Assembly (NCBI GenBank): GCA_030605745.1
Contig: JAUWHT010000036.1
Location: 1 to 6,711, forward strand
From: Pirellulales bacterium
GTDB taxonomy: Bacteria > Planctomycetota > Planctomycetia > Pirellulales > Thermoguttaceae
Length of the DNA: 6,711 bases
Direction of reading: 5' to 3'
Below, piece after piece: positions 5,409 through 6,711 of the stretch (its first letter is position 1; each line of letters opens with the position of its first letter). Under the pieces are notes generated by a model, which saw only the letters and a list, made by a program, of their open reading frames with translations, did not search any database and was not told where the DNA came from. A program made the position numbers and the translations under genes.

Positions 5409-5436
5409 TTGACATGCACCCCGGTGTCAATATGAT
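5409..5436 (+). promoter_or_regulatory. Strong promoter of the STAS/anti-sigma operon with overlapping inverted repeat
   Basis: A perfect -35 TTGACA (5409-5414) is followed 16 bases later by TATGAT (5431-5436, five of six). The start would be near 5443, leaving a leader of about 76 bases. The -35 hexamer is itself the left arm of an inverted repeat, TTGACA (5409-5414) and TGTCAA (5425-5430) with a 10-base spacer, whose right arm abuts the -10. That is a good position for a repressor site. Confidence 0.65.
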
Positions 5437-5503
5437 GAGGGCATCCATGGGCCGGCCGGCACAGCAGCGGTACAATGTACTGCCCGGCTGGGTCAATCTT
5501 CCC

Positions 5504-5511
5504 AAAAGGAG
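5504..5511 (+). promoter_or_regulatory. Shine-Dalgarno site deciding the GTG start of the STAS gene
   Basis: AAAAGGAG ends 7 bases before GTG 5519. No other start in this open frame (which reaches back to 5375, upstream of the promoter) has a comparable site. Confidence 0.7.
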
Positions 5512-5518
5512 TTCTCTA

Positions 5519-5872
5519 GTGGCCGAATACCAACGATTGGACGTCAACAAGGTGGGCGACGTGACCGTGGTCCGCTTTCGCGATCCCAAAATCATCGAGG
5601 ACATCAATATCCAGGAACTCGGGCGTGAGATGTTCCGACTTGTTGAAGTCGACCACTGCGAGAAACTGCTGTTGAACTTCTCTTCGGTCGATTTCCTCTC
5701 CAGTGCCGCCCTGGGAAAGCTGATTACACTGGACAAGAAGGTAAAGGCCCACGACGGAACGCTGAAGCTCTCCAACATCCGGCCCGAAATCTACGAAGTC
5801 TTCGCTATCACCAAGCTAAACCGGCTGTTCGACATCAAGGACGATGAGGCGGACGCCTTGGCAGTCTTTTAA
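5519..5872 (+). CDS. STAS-domain anti-sigma factor antagonist (RsbV/SpoIIAA-like)
   Basis: The protein has 117 residues, the normal length for a single STAS domain, starting at GTG 5519 with a strong SD. Such proteins bind an anti-sigma kinase when unphosphorylated and so free the sigma factor. The fold can be followed as VGDVTVVRF (residues 12-20), the helix IIEDINIQELGREMFRLVE, the strand KLLLNFSSVDFLSSAALGKL (49-68), then HDGTLKLSNIRPEIYEVFAI (78-97). In SpoIIAA the phosphorylated Ser follows an Asp in DSSGLG. Here the loop reads LSSAALG, so Ser62 keeps the acceptor position while the preceding Asp is Ser61 and the Gly is Ala. The gene for the matching kinase starts 48 bases downstream, so the two are surely one operon under the promoter at 5409-5436. 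The stop codon lies in a tandem TAACAGCC duplication (5870-5885). Confidence 0.88.
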   Translation: MAEYQRLDVNKVGDVTVVRFRDPKIIEDINIQELGREMFRLVEVDHCEKLLLNFSSVDFLSSAALGKLITLDKKVKAHDGTLKLSNIRPEIYEVFAITKLNRLFDIKDDEADALAVF

Positions 5873-5920
5873 CAGCCTAACAGCCATTCCCCACCGGCCC
5901 ACCCGCAATAGCCAAAGCTG

Positions 5921-6349
5921 ATGTCCGAAGAGCAATGGACCTGGCAATGCGACCACGTCATCCCCAACGACGCGGGGGCCGGGCGGCGTATACTGGATGA
6001 ACTGCTGCGGGAATTGGAAGCCGATCATTGGATCCAGCACGATATCTATAGCGTGCGACTGGCAGTGGAGGAGGCCCTGGTCAATGCCATCATACACGGC
6101 AACCAACTGGACTCGAACAAGCGGGTGCGGATCAGTTGCCGAGTCGCACCGGAGTTGGTCCGCGTGGAAATCACCGACGAAGGCGAGGGCTTCAACCCCG
6201 CAGCAGTCCCCGACCCGACCGACCCAAAACGCCTCGAACTGCCCGGCGGCCGAGGCGTGATGCTGATGAGGGCCTTCATGTCGCAAGTAAAATACAACGC
6301 ACCGGGGAACTGCGTAGTGTTGGAAAAAGAACGCGAAAGAGCAAAATAG
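5921..6349 (+). CDS. Anti-sigma factor / serine kinase with HATPase_c fold (RsbW-like)
   Basis: The 142-residue protein, start ATG 5921, is typical of stand-alone RsbW/SpoIIAB-like GHKL ATPases. The ATP-binding motifs are complete. The N box VRLAVEEALVNAIIHGN (residues 45-61) has Glu51 and Asn55, the G1 box DEGEGF (86-91) starts with Asp86, and the G2 box GGRGVMLMRAFM (109-120) has the glycines. The family binds a sigma factor to block it and uses ATP to phosphorylate its STAS partner. The gene just upstream encodes that partner. No sigma factor or PP2C phosphatase (RsbU/SpoIIE type) lies within the window, so the regulated target is unknown. The SD is weak, and expression probably relies on readthrough from the STAS gene. 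The stop codon (6347-6349) is inside the left arm of an 11-bp inverted repeat. Confidence 0.9.
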   Translation: MSEEQWTWQCDHVIPNDAGAGRRILDELLRELEADHWIQHDIYSVRLAVEEALVNAIIHGNQLDSNKRVRISCRVAPELVRVEITDEGEGFNPAAVPDPTDPKRLELPGGRGVMLMRAFMSQVKYNAPGNCVVLEKERERAK

Positions 6350-6388
6350 TACTCACTATTGCCCAACCGCTCCGAATTGAGTACTATT
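6345..6388. repeat. 11-bp perfect inverted repeat spanning a stop codon
   Basis: AATAGTACTCA (6345-6355) and TGAGTACTATT (6378-6388) are exact inverted copies with a 22-base loop. The left arm contains the TAG stop of the anti-sigma gene. The right arm lies 16 bases before the tRNA gene. Each arm also holds the palindrome AGTACT. A terminator is possible, but the stem is AT-rich and the loop long. A weak promoter (TTGCCC 6359-6364, 17 bases, TACTAT 6382-6387) for the tRNA overlaps it. Confidence 0.7.
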
Positions 6389-6403
6389 AAGATACTGTAT
6401 CGG

Positions 6404-6476
6404 TCCCCGATAGCTCAGTTGGTAGAGCAAGCGGCTGTTAACCGCTGGGTCCAAGGTTCGAGTCCTTGTCGGGGAG
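6404..6476 (+). tRNA. tRNA-Asn (anticodon GTT)
   Basis: The 73-base gene folds into a complete cloverleaf. The acceptor stem TCCCCGA/TCGGGGA has 7 perfect pairs and the discriminator base is G6476. The D arm reads GCTC-AGTTGGTA-GAGC. The anticodon arm AGCGG-CTGTTAA-CCGCT has GTT at 6437-6439. The T arm CAAGG-TTCGAGT-CCTTG is standard. The 3' CCA is not encoded (CTA follows) and must be added after transcription. It reads asparagine codons AAC and AAU. It lies 54 bases after the anti-sigma gene. No direct repeat of its 3' end is visible within the window, so an integration event at this site cannot be shown here. Confidence 0.97.
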
Positions 6477-6602
6477 CTATTCGTAAGTCCCGCCGAATCC
6501 TGGAGTTAGGATACCCACCTGGTAAACATTCGCCGAACCCGTCTGGTGAGGGTGAAATCGTGTAAATTTGATCTGGCCGTGTGAGGCGGATTCGTGTAAA
6601 GC
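6477..6602. other. Intergenic stretch after the tRNA with a 9-bp direct repeat
   Basis: The word TCGTGTAAA occurs at 6558-6566 and 6592-6600, 34 bases apart, the second ending two bases before ATG 6603. A small hairpin ATTCG/CGAAT (6479-6498) follows the tRNA. No gene or clear promoter is seen. Confidence 0.45.
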
Positions 6603-6711
6603 ATGGCGAGCATGGAGGCCACGCTTGCTGAACAGCCGCAATGCAGCGGCTGGCTGAAGGCAATCATGGAAGAGCGGGCCGCCGAGCATGGCTGGAATTG
6701 GCAGGTGGACC
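6603..6711 (+). CDS. Partial hypothetical protein running off the right edge
   Basis: A frame from ATG 6603 stays open for 36 codons to the window end (MASMEATLAEQPQCSGWLKA, then IMEERAAEHGWNWQVD). A stop codon (TAA, 6597-6599) lies directly upstream in the same frame, so the start is at 6603 or at ATG 6612. The third codon positions are mostly G or C, as in the other genes of the window, which supports coding. There is no convincing SD. I recognise no family from this piece. A gene next to a tRNA could be an integrase, but nothing in these residues shows that. Confidence 0.4.
   Translation, partial: MASMEATLAEQPQCSGWLKAIMEERAAEHGWNWQVD

Larger units (their letters stand above)
5124..5518. 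other. Divergent intergenic region with palindrome, heptads and promoter
   Basis: No credible gene is seen in these 395 bases. In order they hold a direct repeat GCCGTAAC (5221-5228, 5236-5243), a palindrome GTTGCCT-CC-AGGCAAC (5315-5330), a heptad array (5350-5391) bracketed by CTCAGCCA copies, a strong rightward promoter (5409-5436), and the SD of the STAS gene (5504-5511). Frames running through it on both strands have no protein-like features. Confidence 0.6.

Noticed and set aside
4611..5412. Long plus-strand frames opposite the exported minus-strand protein
   Set aside because: They are antisense shadows with Arg/Ala/Ser-rich composition and no domain features, whereas the minus-strand frame has a signal peptide and a coherent body.
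5375..5518. N-terminal extension of the STAS protein
   Set aside because: It would start inside the heptad array and upstream of the promoter. GTG 5519 has a strong SD and gives the normal STAS length.
6415..6689. Minus-strand frames across and after the tRNA
   Set aside because: They overlap the certain tRNA gene in antisense, have no start signal and show no recognisable protein features.
6404..6711. tRNA-Asn as an attachment site of an integrated element
   Set aside because: No duplicate of the tRNA 3' end and no recognisable integrase are visible within the window. The idea cannot be tested from this sequence alone.

Overview
The window looks like the chromosome of a GC-rich planctomycete, probably of the Pirellulales type. 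This is inferred from the mix of genes: secreted proteins of planctomycete character, a XylR-type (LacI-like sensor plus AraC HTH) regulator relic, a DUF2961/GH172 relic, a ParE-type toxin with an antitoxin of a style common in planctomycetes, and an RsbV/RsbW-like pair. Most starts lack a good Shine-Dalgarno (SD) site, the tRNA gene does not encode CCA, and AT-richer heptanucleotide repeats lie between GC-rich genes. No taxonomic marker gene is present, so the assignment is inference.

Layout. (1) Bases 1-13 hold the first codons of a leftward gene with a perfect AAGGAGG site. It is divergent from a rightward pair: a small membrane-anchored or exported protein with a pentapeptide repeat (292-897) and an exported transglutaminase-like protein (941-1891). 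(2) Bases 1892-3506 are mostly gene debris: a hairpin, heptad repeats, a broken XylR-family regulator on the minus strand (1975-2722), and head-to-head with it an amputated GH172 fragment (about 2732-3166). Both lost their 5' ends at one junction near 2723-2731. An orphan protein tail ends at 3400. (3) Bases 3442-4057 are a compact toxin-antitoxin operon with a near-consensus promoter. A degenerate second copy of the orphan tail (4114-4176) lies on its far side. (4) Bases 4224-5123 (minus) encode an exported protein of unknown function. (5) After a 395-bp divergent intergenic region with heptad repeats and a strong promoter comes an anti-sigma antagonist (STAS) and an HATPase anti-sigma kinase (5519-6349). 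These form the two core parts of a partner-switching module. (6) An 11-bp inverted repeat separates that operon from tRNA-Asn(GTT) (6404-6476). An unrecognised reading frame then runs off the right edge from 6603.

The STAS and kinase proteins very likely work together: the kinase binds and inhibits a sigma factor and phosphorylates the STAS protein on Ser62. No sigma factor or phosphatase is in the window. The toxin and antitoxin form one unit. The regulator and GH172 relics suggest a lost carbohydrate-utilisation locus.

I do not see a convincing wholly new multi-gene system. The signals most worth a second look are the unrelated heptad repeat families sharing one 7-bp period, the double 5' truncation junction, the duplicated tail flanking the toxin-antitoxin operon, and the inverted repeat built into the STAS promoter.
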